Assembly: GCF_000147335.1 (NCBI RefSeq)
Contig: NC_014501.1
Location: forward strand, 5,262,501-5,326,500
Source: Gloeothece verrucosa PCC 7822
Lineage (GTDB): Bacteria; Cyanobacteriota; Cyanobacteriia; Cyanobacteriales; Microcystaceae
Direction: 5' to 3'
DNA length: 64,000 nt
The stretch's first letter is position 1. Every line of letters starts with the position of its first letter. Position numbers and translations under genes: made by a program. A model generated the notes under the pieces. That model was not told where the DNA came from and made no database searches. It saw only the letters and a program-made list of their open reading frames with translations. This document shows, piece by piece, positions 23,500 to 31,874 of the stretch.

Positions 23500-25539
23500 T
23501 TAATGTTTCCCATTGCCATTACTCGCCGCCAGGACAGTTTCAGTTAACTTATCCGGCACTTCTTGTAAATGGTCAAAATCCCAATTAAAGAAGCCGACCC
23601 CCATCGTCAGGGAACGCAACTCAATAATAAAGTTTTGCATTTCTGCTTGAGGTAAATAAGCCGTCACCTGGTCCCAACCTTTCCAACCGGATATCCCTTC
23701 ATAACCGAGAATTTGTCCTCGTCGTCCGGTGACTAATTGCAACACTTTCGAGGTAAACTCAGTAGGAGCCGATACCGTGATCGCTAAAATGGGTTCTAAC
23801 AGCACAGGGCCACATTTAGGCATTCCCTCAGTCATAGCCAGTCGGGCGGCTTGTTTAAACGCTTGTTCAGAACTATCAACCGTGTGGTAAGAACCATCGG
23901 TCAGCGTCACATCGATATCTACCACAGGGAACCCTAAAGGACCATGTACTAAATATTCCCGCACACCGGTTTCTACGCCTGGAATATATTGTTTAGGCAC
24001 CACACCGCCGACAATGGTTTCATGAAATTGAAAACCTTCTCCCCTTGACAGAGGTTTAATGTCTAAATAAACATCCCCAAAAGCCCCATGTCCGCCGGTT
24101 TGATGTTTATAGCGTCCGTGAACTTTTGTTGCAGCGCGAATGGTTTCTTTATAGGGAACTTGTGGCGCATGAGTGGTCATCGGTAAGTTATACTTGCGAC
24201 GCAGCCGGTCTAAAGCCACTTGCAGATGAATTTCTCCTTGTCCCCACAGAATCACTTCTCGGGTATCACCGTGTTGTTCCCAGTATAAAGAGGGGTCTTC
24301 TTCTAACAACTTACTCAGGGCGCTACTAAGTTTTACTTCATCTTTGCGGTTTTCTGGGGCGATGGCCAAAGCATAGACGGGTTTTAGCTTTTCGGCTTTT
24401 GGTAAAGCATTAACTTGTTTATTGGTGTTGGTTAGAGTATCACCGGTTTGAATGCCTTCTAAGCGCCCAATGGCCACAATATCCCCGACAGAAGCCTCGT
24501 TAATGGGCTGTTGTTGTTGCCCCATCAGGCGATAAAGGCCACCCGCCCGCACTCCATTAAGCACCATTCCATCGGTTAATTTTCCTTGCCAAACCCGTAC
24601 CAGCGAAAGCCGCCCGCCTTGAGGGGTAAAGCAGGTTTTTAGCACTTGTACGATGGTATCCCCATTGACATCGGTTTTTAGTCCCCGACGATGGGCGGTT
24701 TCGGTGGGAGAAGGGGCTTCTTTTAAGAGGGCTTCTAGTAAGGGACGAACCCCATAATCTTGATCGGCTATGCCGAAGAAAACTGGTACAATTTGATCCG
24801 CGCTAAGTTCTTTCTTTAAGTCTTGGAGAATTTCATCTTGGGGGGGTTCGATATCTTCTAAAAGTTCTTCAAGTAGGTGATCGTCAAACTCAGCTAGGGT
24901 TTCTAACATTTCTTGCCGGGCTAGATGTTCCTCGTCTTTAAGGTCATCGGGTAGAGGAACCGGATCGGCCGGGCTGCCTGGATGATAATGATAAGCTTGC
25001 TCGCTGATCAGATCAATGTAACCGATCAGGTCATGATTGGAGCGAATGGGATATTGTTGAGGAACAAGCGGACGGGTAGACACCTCTTTTAAGGCGTGCA
25101 GAACTTCCATAAAGTTATTGGCGGCCCGGTCCATCTTGTTGACAAAAACCAGGTGAGGAATTTCCCAGTCGTCTAAAAATTTGAACAGAGGCGCAAGGGT
25201 TAACACCCGATCTACCACCGGTTCACAGACGATAATGGCAGACCCTGCACCGACTAAAGCATTGTAAGTTTCTTGAACAAATTCTATTGATCCCGGACAG
25301 TCGAGAAAAGTCAGATTAATATCTTGATAACTCGTATAAGCCGCAGAAACTTCTACGCTCATTTGTCGATCCCGGGCTTCTGGAGAACTATCCGAGACAG
25401 TATTTCCTTCTGTTACCTTTCCTTTACGGTTCGTCGCACCAGTAACAAACAATAAACTTTCTAACAGCGTCGTCTTCCCACTCGAATAGGGACCGACGAT
25501 GGCGACATTACGGGTGTTTTCTATGGCTTTTTGGTTCAT
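23500..25539 (-). CDS. EF-G-like translational GTPase
   Basis: The 679-residue GTPase has a G1 loop GPYSSGKTT (about 14-22), G3 FLDCPGSIEF and G4 FVNKMDRA, followed by EF-G domains II-V. It resembles the EF-G2/EF-G-like paralogue rather than the main elongation factor: G1 is unusual (PYSSGKTT instead of AHIDAGKTT) and G3 is DCPGS rather than DTPGH, so the catalytic His is replaced. Its exact role is not established; ribosome recycling or stress translation have been proposed for paralogues. ATG 25539 is chosen because the conserved N-terminus MNQKAIENTRNVAIVGP starts there. The 15 extra codons upstream look untranslated. Confidence 0.85.
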   Translation of the reverse strand: MNQKAIENTRNVAIVGPYSSGKTTLLESLLFVTGATNRKGKVTEGNTVSDSSPEARDRQMSVEVSAAYTSYQDINLTFLDCPGSIEFVQETYNALVGAGSAIIVCEPVVDRVLTLAPLFKFLDDWEIPHLVFVNKMDRAANNFMEVLHALKEVSTRPLVPQQYPIRSNHDLIGYIDLISEQAYHYHPGSPADPVPLPDDLKDEEHLARQEMLETLAEFDDHLLEELLEDIEPPQDEILQDLKKELSADQIVPVFFGIADQDYGVRPLLEALLKEAPSPTETAHRRGLKTDVNGDTIVQVLKTCFTPQGGRLSLVRVWQGKLTDGMVLNGVRAGGLYRLMGQQQQPINEASVGDIVAIGRLEGIQTGDTLTNTNKQVNALPKAEKLKPVYALAIAPENRKDEVKLSSALSKLLEEDPSLYWEQHGDTREVILWGQGEIHLQVALDRLRRKYNLPMTTHAPQVPYKETIRAATKVHGRYKHQTGGHGAFGDVYLDIKPLSRGEGFQFHETIVGGVVPKQYIPGVETGVREYLVHGPLGFPVVDIDVTLTDGSYHTVDSSEQAFKQAARLAMTEGMPKCGPVLLEPILAITVSAPTEFTSKVLQLVTGRRGQILGYEGISGWKGWDQVTAYLPQAEMQNFIIELRSLTMGVGFFNWDFDHLQEVPDKLTETVLAASNGNGKH

Positions 25540-25791
25540 ACATATACCCCCAAGAATTCTCAACAGTGATGCACGGATCGACACTGTTTATCCACAAGAC
25601 CTATTCCCTAATAAACCGTGCCATCCACTGGGAAATTTACTAAAAATTTATTTCCCTATGATTGTGAGCGTAGCTTATTCTGGGGTCAAATAGACAAAAG
25701 TTGCAACTTCTTTTAAAGCTTGCTTCACATTTTGTTAAACAAATTAAAAAGCGGTTAAGTTATATTAAATAACTTGAATTTTTTTTAAGTT

Positions 25792-26079
25792 TTAAGGCTC
25801 TTTTGGCCGATTGACTCTCACCCGCTTTTCTGGCGTTTGCTTTTTCAGCCAGAGTAAAAATTTTTCCATTTGAGGTGCATTCTTAAGTTTTTCTAAAGTG
25901 TTTAAGTGTTGCGCTAATTCTATGTTACTAAATAAAGTGTGAATTTGATGATGGCAAGCTGAACAAATATCTATAGTAGGACCAGCTTCCGCTTTTTTGC
26001 GTTTGACAGCTTGTCGCGGAACGAGATGATGTACCGTTAAACGTTTCATTTCCCGTTCACATAATGGGCAGGTAGGCAT
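25792..26079 (-). CDS. Small HNH-type zinc protein
   Basis: The 95-residue protein has CPLC (positions 4-7), VHHLVPRQ (about 16-23) and CSACHHQIH (about 40-48). Together these form the beta-beta-alpha metal fold of HNH nucleases with a Cys4 zinc site. A basic C-terminal tail (KKQTPEKRVRVNRPKEP) may bind nucleic acid. It could be a nuclease or a structural zinc protein; stand-alone copies are common in cyanobacteria. ATG 26079 is chosen because MPTCPLC is the conserved start; an upstream ATG at 26124 would add 15 uncharacteristic residues. Confidence 0.75.
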   Translation of the reverse strand: MPTCPLCEREMKRLTVHHLVPRQAVKRKKAEAGPTIDICSACHHQIHTLFSNIELAQHLNTLEKLKNAPQMEKFLLWLKKQTPEKRVRVNRPKEP

Positions 26080-26209
26080 AAGTTTTGAAGCAAAAATAAC
26101 TACAATAGTATTATATTGTAACATACTTAGAGAACTTGAGAGCCAATAAATCTATTAATAATCATAAAGTTAATAATTTTCTCCGGGTTCGCTGGCTCCG
26201 CTTGAGTTT

Positions 26210-26548
26210 TTAAATCAACCCTCGCAACTGTTCGATTAAAAGTTCTGCTGATATAATTTTTTGAGGTGACTCGGATTCAATTCTAGTTACAAGTTGACCA
26301 TGTTTAAACAATAACAAAGTCGGCAAGGCATGAATGTGATAAAAATTCGCTAACTCTGAGTATTTTTCACTATCAACTAGAATAATTTCTAACGGGTTTT
26401 TCATTTGGTTACTGACTTGCTCCACCAGAGAATTCATCAGTCTAGAAGGCCCGCAATAAGGGGTAAAAAAAACTAGCAAAATTGGCAACTCCGAGTTGGC
26501 GAGCAAGGTGGGCCAATCTTGAGAATTAAAAGAGGTTTCAGTTTTCAT
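26210..26548 (-). CDS. Thioredoxin-fold protein with CGPS active site
   Basis: The 112-residue protein has the thioredoxin frame: LLVFFTPYCGPSRLMN with the active site at 31-35, VDSEKYSELANFYHIHALPTLLLFKHG with the cis-Pro, and a final helix. The usual WCGPC is YCGPS here, so only the attacking Cys 32 remains. It cannot cycle as an ordinary dithiol reductase. It might work through mixed disulfides or as a binding protein. ATG 26548 has a perfect AGGAGG eight bases upstream, which rules out the ATG seven codons earlier. Confidence 0.85.
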   Translation of the reverse strand: MKTETSFNSQDWPTLLANSELPILLVFFTPYCGPSRLMNSLVEQVSNQMKNPLEIILVDSEKYSELANFYHIHALPTLLLFKHGQLVTRIESESPQKIISAELLIEQLRGLI

Positions 26549-26879
26549 TGATGCGCCTCCTATTTTCATGAGGTTTAATGGGGCTGATTATTGCTTTTAG
26601 ATTATTCCGGCTAAATTTCTAGTTTTAAATTAACCCAGAGCCGCCATTTAATCATCTATCTAAAGTAAGGTAGGGAAAAGAAAAAAACCGTAGCCGCACC
26701 CTTGAATTCGGGGTAGGTTCTCTATAATCCCTGAGATTATTTAAGCTTTAATTAAATTTAAATAGAGAGCCGAGAGCGGAGTCAAATAGGGTTGTTAAGA
26801 TTAATTCTATCTGATGGATAAGTTTAATCAGGCTTGGCTAGTGATAAAATTAGAATTGACTCGGCATCAAAAAATTTAC

Positions 26880-28319
26880 ATGGTCAATAATCGTTTATCT
26901 ACCGGTATTGCCGGGCTAGATGAAATTTTAATGGGTGGGTTAATTCCTGGACAAGCTTATTTAGTTCGGGGGGGTCCCGGCTGCGGAAAAACCACATTAG
27001 GAATGCACTTTCTAGTAGCCGGACACCATCGAGGAGAAGTCTCTCTGATGATTACGCTAGGAGAGTCAGAAAATCAGTTGCGTCGCAATGCTTCAGCATT
27101 AGGGTTAAGTCTCGATCAAATAGCCATACTCGATCTCAGTCCGGGATCAGATTTTTTTACCCAGATGCAAAGCTATGATATCTTTTCTCCCGCCGAAGTA
27201 GAAAGAGACCCCATAACGCAAAAAATTATCGAGAAAATTGAATCAATTCATCCTCAGCGAGTCTTTGTAGACTCAATTACCCAATTCCGTTATTTATCGA
27301 GTGATCCCTTTCAATTCCGAAAACAGATCGTCTCTTTCTTACGTTTTCTCCAAGAACAAGGAGCAACCATCGTTTTTATTACCGAAGCGTCCCCAGAAGC
27401 GCCCGACAACGATTTACAATTTATTGCTGATGGAGTGATTACCCTAGAGTTTGTCGACGAAGAACGTACCCTCAGCATTAGCAAGTTTCGGAGTTCGGAT
27501 TTTCGCAAAGGAACTCACACCATGCGGCTGACTTGTCAGGGAATGGAAGTCTTTCCCAGCATTATTCCCGAAGAATTTAAAAGAGAGTTTGCGCCTGAAA
27601 CGATTTCCTCCGGAATTCCTGATCTCGATGAATTATTACAGGGCGGTATTGAACGGGGAACCATTACGATCATCAGTGGTCCTTCCGGTGTGGGAAAAAC
27701 CACTTTGGGAATACAATTTATGAAAGAAGCGGCAGGCCGGGGCGAGCGTTCTTTGGTTTGCTGTTTTGAGGAAGCTCAAGAAACCCTAATTAATCGCTGT
27801 GAATCGATCAATATTCCTGTCTCAAGAATGCTCAAACAGGGAACCTTGTCAATTATACCCATTGAACCTCTAATTTATACCCCTAATGAGTTTGCTAATT
27901 TAGTACGCTCGGAAGTGGAAAAACATTCGGCTCAAATTGTGATGATCGATAGTATTGCTGGCTATCGGTTATCCTTTAAAGGTGCCAATTTAGTGACTCA
28001 TATTCATGCTTTATGCCGCTATTTAAAAAATATGGGGGTAACAGTTTTGCTCGTTAATGAGGTAGAGGCAATTACAGGAGATTTTCGAGTCACCGAGCTA
28101 GGAATTTCCTATCTAGCAGATAACATTATCTTCCTACGTTATTTAGAAATTCGCGGCGAACTGCGTAAGGCCATTGGTGTTCTCAAAAAGCGGCTCACTG
28201 ACTTTGAAAAAAATCTGCGGGAACTAACCATTACCCGTTACGGGATTAAAGTCGGTAAACCTTTAACTAATTTAAGCGGAATTCTGACGGGGACTCCTCA
28301 ATTCTTAAAAGATGAATAG
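26880..28319 (+). CDS. KaiC-like double-domain ATPase
   Basis: The 479-residue protein has two RecA/KaiC domains. Domain I has Walker A GGPGCGKTTLG and domain II has GPSGVGKTTLG. The Glu pair that activates water in KaiC is GES in domain I (LGESENQL) but FEE in domain II. The region matching KaiC S431/T432 reads GISYLADNIIFLRYLEIRGE, keeping Ser but with Tyr in place of Thr. It is therefore a KaiC paralogue, not the clock KaiC, and no kaiA or kaiB is adjacent. ATG 26880 is used because the first domain starts at once (LSTGIAGLDEIL); an ATG at 26814 is possible. Two receiver-like genes follow. Confidence 0.82.
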   Translation: MVNNRLSTGIAGLDEILMGGLIPGQAYLVRGGPGCGKTTLGMHFLVAGHHRGEVSLMITLGESENQLRRNASALGLSLDQIAILDLSPGSDFFTQMQSYDIFSPAEVERDPITQKIIEKIESIHPQRVFVDSITQFRYLSSDPFQFRKQIVSFLRFLQEQGATIVFITEASPEAPDNDLQFIADGVITLEFVDEERTLSISKFRSSDFRKGTHTMRLTCQGMEVFPSIIPEEFKREFAPETISSGIPDLDELLQGGIERGTITIISGPSGVGKTTLGIQFMKEAAGRGERSLVCCFEEAQETLINRCESINIPVSRMLKQGTLSIIPIEPLIYTPNEFANLVRSEVEKHSAQIVMIDSIAGYRLSFKGANLVTHIHALCRYLKNMGVTVLLVNEVEAITGDFRVTELGISYLADNIIFLRYLEIRGELRKAIGVLKKRLTDFEKNLRELTITRYGIKVGKPLTNLSGILTGTPQFLKDE

Positions 28320-28362
28320 TGCTTTTTATAATTAACATTAAGAGGCAATAGGCAAGAGAAAA

Positions 28363-28403
28363 TAACTAATAACTAATGACCAATGACTAACGACTAATGA
28401 CTA
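28363..28403. repeat. Heptamer-like tandem repeat before a start codon
   Basis: Five to six units close to TGACTAA (AACTAAT, GACCAAT, GACTAAC, GACTAAT, GACTAAT) run directly into the ATG at 28404. They leave no recognisable Shine-Dalgarno for that gene. Confidence 0.75.
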
Positions 28404-28862
28404 ATGAATTTGATTCTTCTCCTGATTGCACATTCAGAAAACCGCCGTCTTTTGGCACAACTGTTAAGTCAGCATTATCAAATTATTTTATTTTCCCCAG
28501 AAAAGGGACTAGAAGAACATTTTGATCTATGTATAGTAGATGGCGTAGCGCTCAATGAGTACCGCACTCATTTGCAAGCTAGAATTAATCAAGAAAAGCC
28601 CGTCTTTCTTCCCGTTTTATTATTAACGACTCAGCAACAAGCCAAACGAGTAACCGCAGGTTTATGGCAAATTGTTGATGATTTGTTAATTATGCCAGTA
28701 GAAAAAATAGAACTATTAGCAAGAATAGCAACTTTATTACGTTCTCGCCAACTCTCAATAGAGCTAAAAAAAGCCAGACAAGAACTTAATACCTCTCAAC
28801 AAGAACTGCGACAATTAAAAGAAGAATTAGATAAATTAAATCAACTTTTTCCAGATATTTAA
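28404..28862 (+). CDS. Degenerate receiver-like protein with coiled-coil tail
   Basis: The 152-residue protein has a receiver-like fold: a hydrophobic beta-1 (MNLILLLIAH), DLCIVDG with a possible phosphoacceptor Asp 46, PVLLLTTQ for beta-4, and LIMPVEKIELLARI in place of the usual KP segment. The acidic pair normally found after beta-1 is replaced by HSE, so phosphorylation is doubtful. Residues 112-150 form a heptad-rich coiled coil. It closely parallels the N-terminal part of the next gene, 23 bases downstream, so the pair probably arose by duplication. With the KaiC-like gene it forms a signalling run. Confidence 0.72.
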   Translation: MNLILLLIAHSENRRLLAQLLSQHYQIILFSPEKGLEEHFDLCIVDGVALNEYRTHLQARINQEKPVFLPVLLLTTQQQAKRVTAGLWQIVDDLLIMPVEKIELLARIATLLRSRQLSIELKKARQELNTSQQELRQLKEELDKLNQLFPDI

Positions 28863-28885
28863 ATTTCCCAACCTAGTTATAATAG

Positions 28886-29851
28886 ATGAATTATTCGATT
28901 TTATTAATTATAGAACAACGAGAAAATGCCCGTCTATTGGGAGAACTGCTGGCTAACTGCTACCAGATAATTTTTTATGAAGATGAGAATAGTTTAAACA
29001 AGTCCTTTGATTTATGTATTGTTGATGGCTTAGGATTTTATCATTATCAAAAGCTAATAGAAAGAAAAAAAGAAGCCGAAAAACCCCTTTTTTTACCTTT
29101 GCTTCTAGTGACGGGTCGTCCCCATATCAGACAGCTTAACAAAGCCTTAAGTGAGCTAATAGATGATATAATTAGTACGCCTGTGGAGAAAACCGAATTA
29201 TTACTGAGAGTACAAGTTTTATTGCGCTCGCGTGAACTGTCCCTTCAGCTTAAAACTGCCCTCGAACATGAACAACTGCTCAAACAAGGATTAATAGAAG
29301 CCAATCAAAAATTACAAGGACTGGCTCGTATTGATGGCTTAACAGGGGTCGCTAACCGGCGCTATTTTGATGAATACTTTGAGCATGAATGGAATCGTTC
29401 AGTGCGGGAAGAAATTCCCATATCTTTACTTCTATGTGATGTAGACTTTTTCAAAGTTTACAATGATAAGTGGGGTCATCCTAGGGGAGATTATTGTTTA
29501 AAACAAGTGGCAACTATTCTGGCTCAAGCTGTTCAACGTGCGGCAGATTTAGTGGCGCGATATGGAGGAGAAGAATTTGCCATTATTTTACCCAATACTA
29601 TCCTAGATGGAGCGATTTATATTGCCCAAAAAATTCAAAACGCTTTACAAAATCGAGCCATTCCTCATTCGAGTTTATCCGTTGGAGGTATTGTTACCCT
29701 CAGCATTGGTGTAGCCACAATAGTGCCCCGACTTCACAGTTATCCCCAATTTCTCATCGAACAAGCTGATCGCTTTCTTTATCAAGCTAAATGTCAAGGA
29801 CGCAATCAAATTGTGTCAGGGGGCATAACGCTATTGAATTCGATACAATAA
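28886..29851 (+). CDS. Receiver-like / GGDEF diguanylate cyclase
   Basis: The 321-residue protein has an N-terminal receiver-like domain (1-120; DLCIVDG with Asp 47) like the previous gene, a short coiled coil, and a GGDEF domain (about 150-310). The catalytic loop is GGEEF, the metal Asp is in LLCDVDFFKVYND, and the product-inhibition site RAAD lies five residues before GGEEF. It should make cyclic di-GMP from two GTP with feedback control. The receiver lacks the full acidic pocket, so its input may be protein contact, perhaps with the KaiC-like ATPase upstream. Only 28 bases separate it from dnaG. Confidence 0.88.
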   Translation: MNYSILLIIEQRENARLLGELLANCYQIIFYEDENSLNKSFDLCIVDGLGFYHYQKLIERKKEAEKPLFLPLLLVTGRPHIRQLNKALSELIDDIISTPVEKTELLLRVQVLLRSRELSLQLKTALEHEQLLKQGLIEANQKLQGLARIDGLTGVANRRYFDEYFEHEWNRSVREEIPISLLLCDVDFFKVYNDKWGHPRGDYCLKQVATILAQAVQRAADLVARYGGEEFAIILPNTILDGAIYIAQKIQNALQNRAIPHSSLSVGGIVTLSIGVATIVPRLHSYPQFLIEQADRFLYQAKCQGRNQIVSGGITLLNSIQ

Positions 29852-29879
29852 ATTAGATATCCCAATTTCTCAGCCATGA

Positions 29880-31778
29880 ATGGGCAATACTCAACTTGAT
29901 CCACAAACTCTAGAAGACATTAAGCAACGGGTTGACATCGTTGATGTCATTTCAGAATACGTTGTCTTACACAAGCGAGGAAAAAGCTTAGTGGGGTTAT
30001 GTCCCTTTCACAATGAAAAAAGCCCTTCTTTTAACGTCAGTCCTAGTAAACAAGTTTATCATTGCTTTGGCTGCGGGGCAGGAGGGAATGCCATTACCTT
30101 TTTGATGGAGTTGAGAAAACAGTCTTTTTATGAAGTTGCGCTTGATCTCGCTAAACGTTATCAAATTCCCTTAAAAACCCTCAGTCCTCAAGAACATCAA
30201 CAACTTCAGCGCCAACTTTCCCTCAAAGAACAACTTTATGAAATTGTCGCCGTCGCCGCTAATTTCTATCAACACGCTTTGCGGCAACCTGAAGGAGAAA
30301 AGGCACTCAATTATTTAAAAGAAAAACGACATTTAAAAGAAGAAACTATCCAACAATTCCAATTAGGGTATGCACTCCCCGGCTGGGAAACCCTCTATCG
30401 TTACCTCGTTGAACAAAAACGTTATCCGGTGACTTTGGTAGAACAAGCAGGGTTAATTAAACAGCGACAGTCCGGCAATGGGTATTATGATGGGTTCCGT
30501 GATCGTTTAATGATTCCCATTCATGACGTTCAGGGAAGAGTGATCGCTTTTGGCAGCCGCACTTTAGGAACCGATGAACCCAAATATCTCAATTCTCCTG
30601 AAACGCCGCTTTTTGATAAGGGTAAAACCCTTTTTGCCTTGGATAAAGCCGCTAAAAGTATTACACAACAAGATCAAGCGGTGGTGGTAGAGGGTTATTT
30701 TGATGCTATCGCCCTTCAGGCGGCGGGTATCACTAATGTGGTTGCTTCTCTGGGAACCGCTTTTTCTCAAGTGCAATTGAAACAACTCCTCCGTTATACA
30801 GATTCCAAACAGATTATCTTTAATTTTGATGCGGATCAAGCTGGAATTAAAGCCACTGAACGCGCGATCACCGAAATTTCTTCTTTAGTTAATAGTGGAC
30901 AAGTGCAATTAAAAATTCTCAATCTTCCCGATGGTAAAGATGCTGATGAATTTCTTAATTCAAGTCCCGATGCCGGAGAAAAGTTTCGTGATTTGTTAAA
31001 AACGGCCCCTTTATGGTTTGACTGGCTTCTCAAACAACTTTTATCTCAATATAATCTTAAAGCGGCGGATCAGTTTCAAATTGTCGCCCAGAGAATGGTT
31101 CAGTTACTCAGTCAGTTACAAAATCCCTATCAACGCACTTATTATATAAACTACTGTGCCGAAATTCTCTCTCAGGGGGATCAAAGTCGGATTCGCCTTC
31201 ATGAAAACAATCTATCTAAGCAACTCAGAAAAATTAAATTAAATTTTTCTAAAAACTCCCCTTTACCCTCTCAAAATAATGAGATTCTCTCTGACGAGAA
31301 AACCCGTTTAGAACTTGTAGAGAAAATGCTTTTAAAAATTTATCTTCATTGCCCTCTACATCGACCGGAAATTAAAGCACAACTCGAGGAAAAAGACCTA
31401 TATTTTTCTTTATCTCATCATCGTTTTTTGTGGCAGCAAATTCTGGATATTGAAGAAAAATTTCAATCAGAAATAAACAGTCATGACCAGCGTTTATTGT
31501 CACTTTTACAGGATAAATTATTAGATATTACTGAATATCGAGAAAAATTGCAGTCTTTATTTTATCTAAATGAAATAGGGGAAGAAGATATTTTTGCTGC
31601 TGCGATTAATATTCAAAAAGCTTTTAATTCTTTAGAAATAATTAGCCATGAAAAATATAAACGTTACTGTAAAGAACAATTTAGCAGCGCCAAGTCACTT
31701 CAAGATCAACGATATTGGCACGAAGAATTAAGCCGAGTTGCCCAACAACTGCAAGCCTTAATTTCTTATCCTGAATAA
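29880..31778 (+). CDS. dnaG: DNA primase
   Basis: The 632-residue primase has the N-terminal zinc-binding domain (CPFHNEKSPSF, then HCFGCGAGGNA, about 41-70). The RNA polymerase domain has a TOPRIM fold (VVVEGYFDAIAL about 270, FNFDADQAGIKA about 318), and a DnaB-binding C-terminal region ends the protein. It lays RNA primers for replication. Length and layout are normal. ATG 29880 begins MGNTQLDPQTLEDIKQRVD, typical of the family. It sits 28 bases behind the diguanylate cyclase, so it may be partly co-transcribed with it. Confidence 0.95.
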   Translation: MGNTQLDPQTLEDIKQRVDIVDVISEYVVLHKRGKSLVGLCPFHNEKSPSFNVSPSKQVYHCFGCGAGGNAITFLMELRKQSFYEVALDLAKRYQIPLKTLSPQEHQQLQRQLSLKEQLYEIVAVAANFYQHALRQPEGEKALNYLKEKRHLKEETIQQFQLGYALPGWETLYRYLVEQKRYPVTLVEQAGLIKQRQSGNGYYDGFRDRLMIPIHDVQGRVIAFGSRTLGTDEPKYLNSPETPLFDKGKTLFALDKAAKSITQQDQAVVVEGYFDAIALQAAGITNVVASLGTAFSQVQLKQLLRYTDSKQIIFNFDADQAGIKATERAITEISSLVNSGQVQLKILNLPDGKDADEFLNSSPDAGEKFRDLLKTAPLWFDWLLKQLLSQYNLKAADQFQIVAQRMVQLLSQLQNPYQRTYYINYCAEILSQGDQSRIRLHENNLSKQLRKIKLNFSKNSPLPSQNNEILSDEKTRLELVEKMLLKIYLHCPLHRPEIKAQLEEKDLYFSLSHHRFLWQQILDIEEKFQSEINSHDQRLLSLLQDKLLDITEYREKLQSLFYLNEIGEEDIFAAAINIQKAFNSLEIISHEKYKRYCKEQFSSAKSLQDQRYWHEELSRVAQQLQALISYPE

Positions 31779-31874
31779 GGGTTAATATTCTGAATTATTT
31801 GAGATTAATTTGCCATGAGCAGAATTTTTACCGTCAAGTAACTCAATAGACCTCTTGCATAAATAAAATTTTCC

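Noticed and set aside
26880..28319. Naming the ATPase as clock KaiC
   Set aside because: The phosphosite pair and first catalytic Glu pair differ, and kaiA and kaiB are missing, so only KaiC-like is justified.
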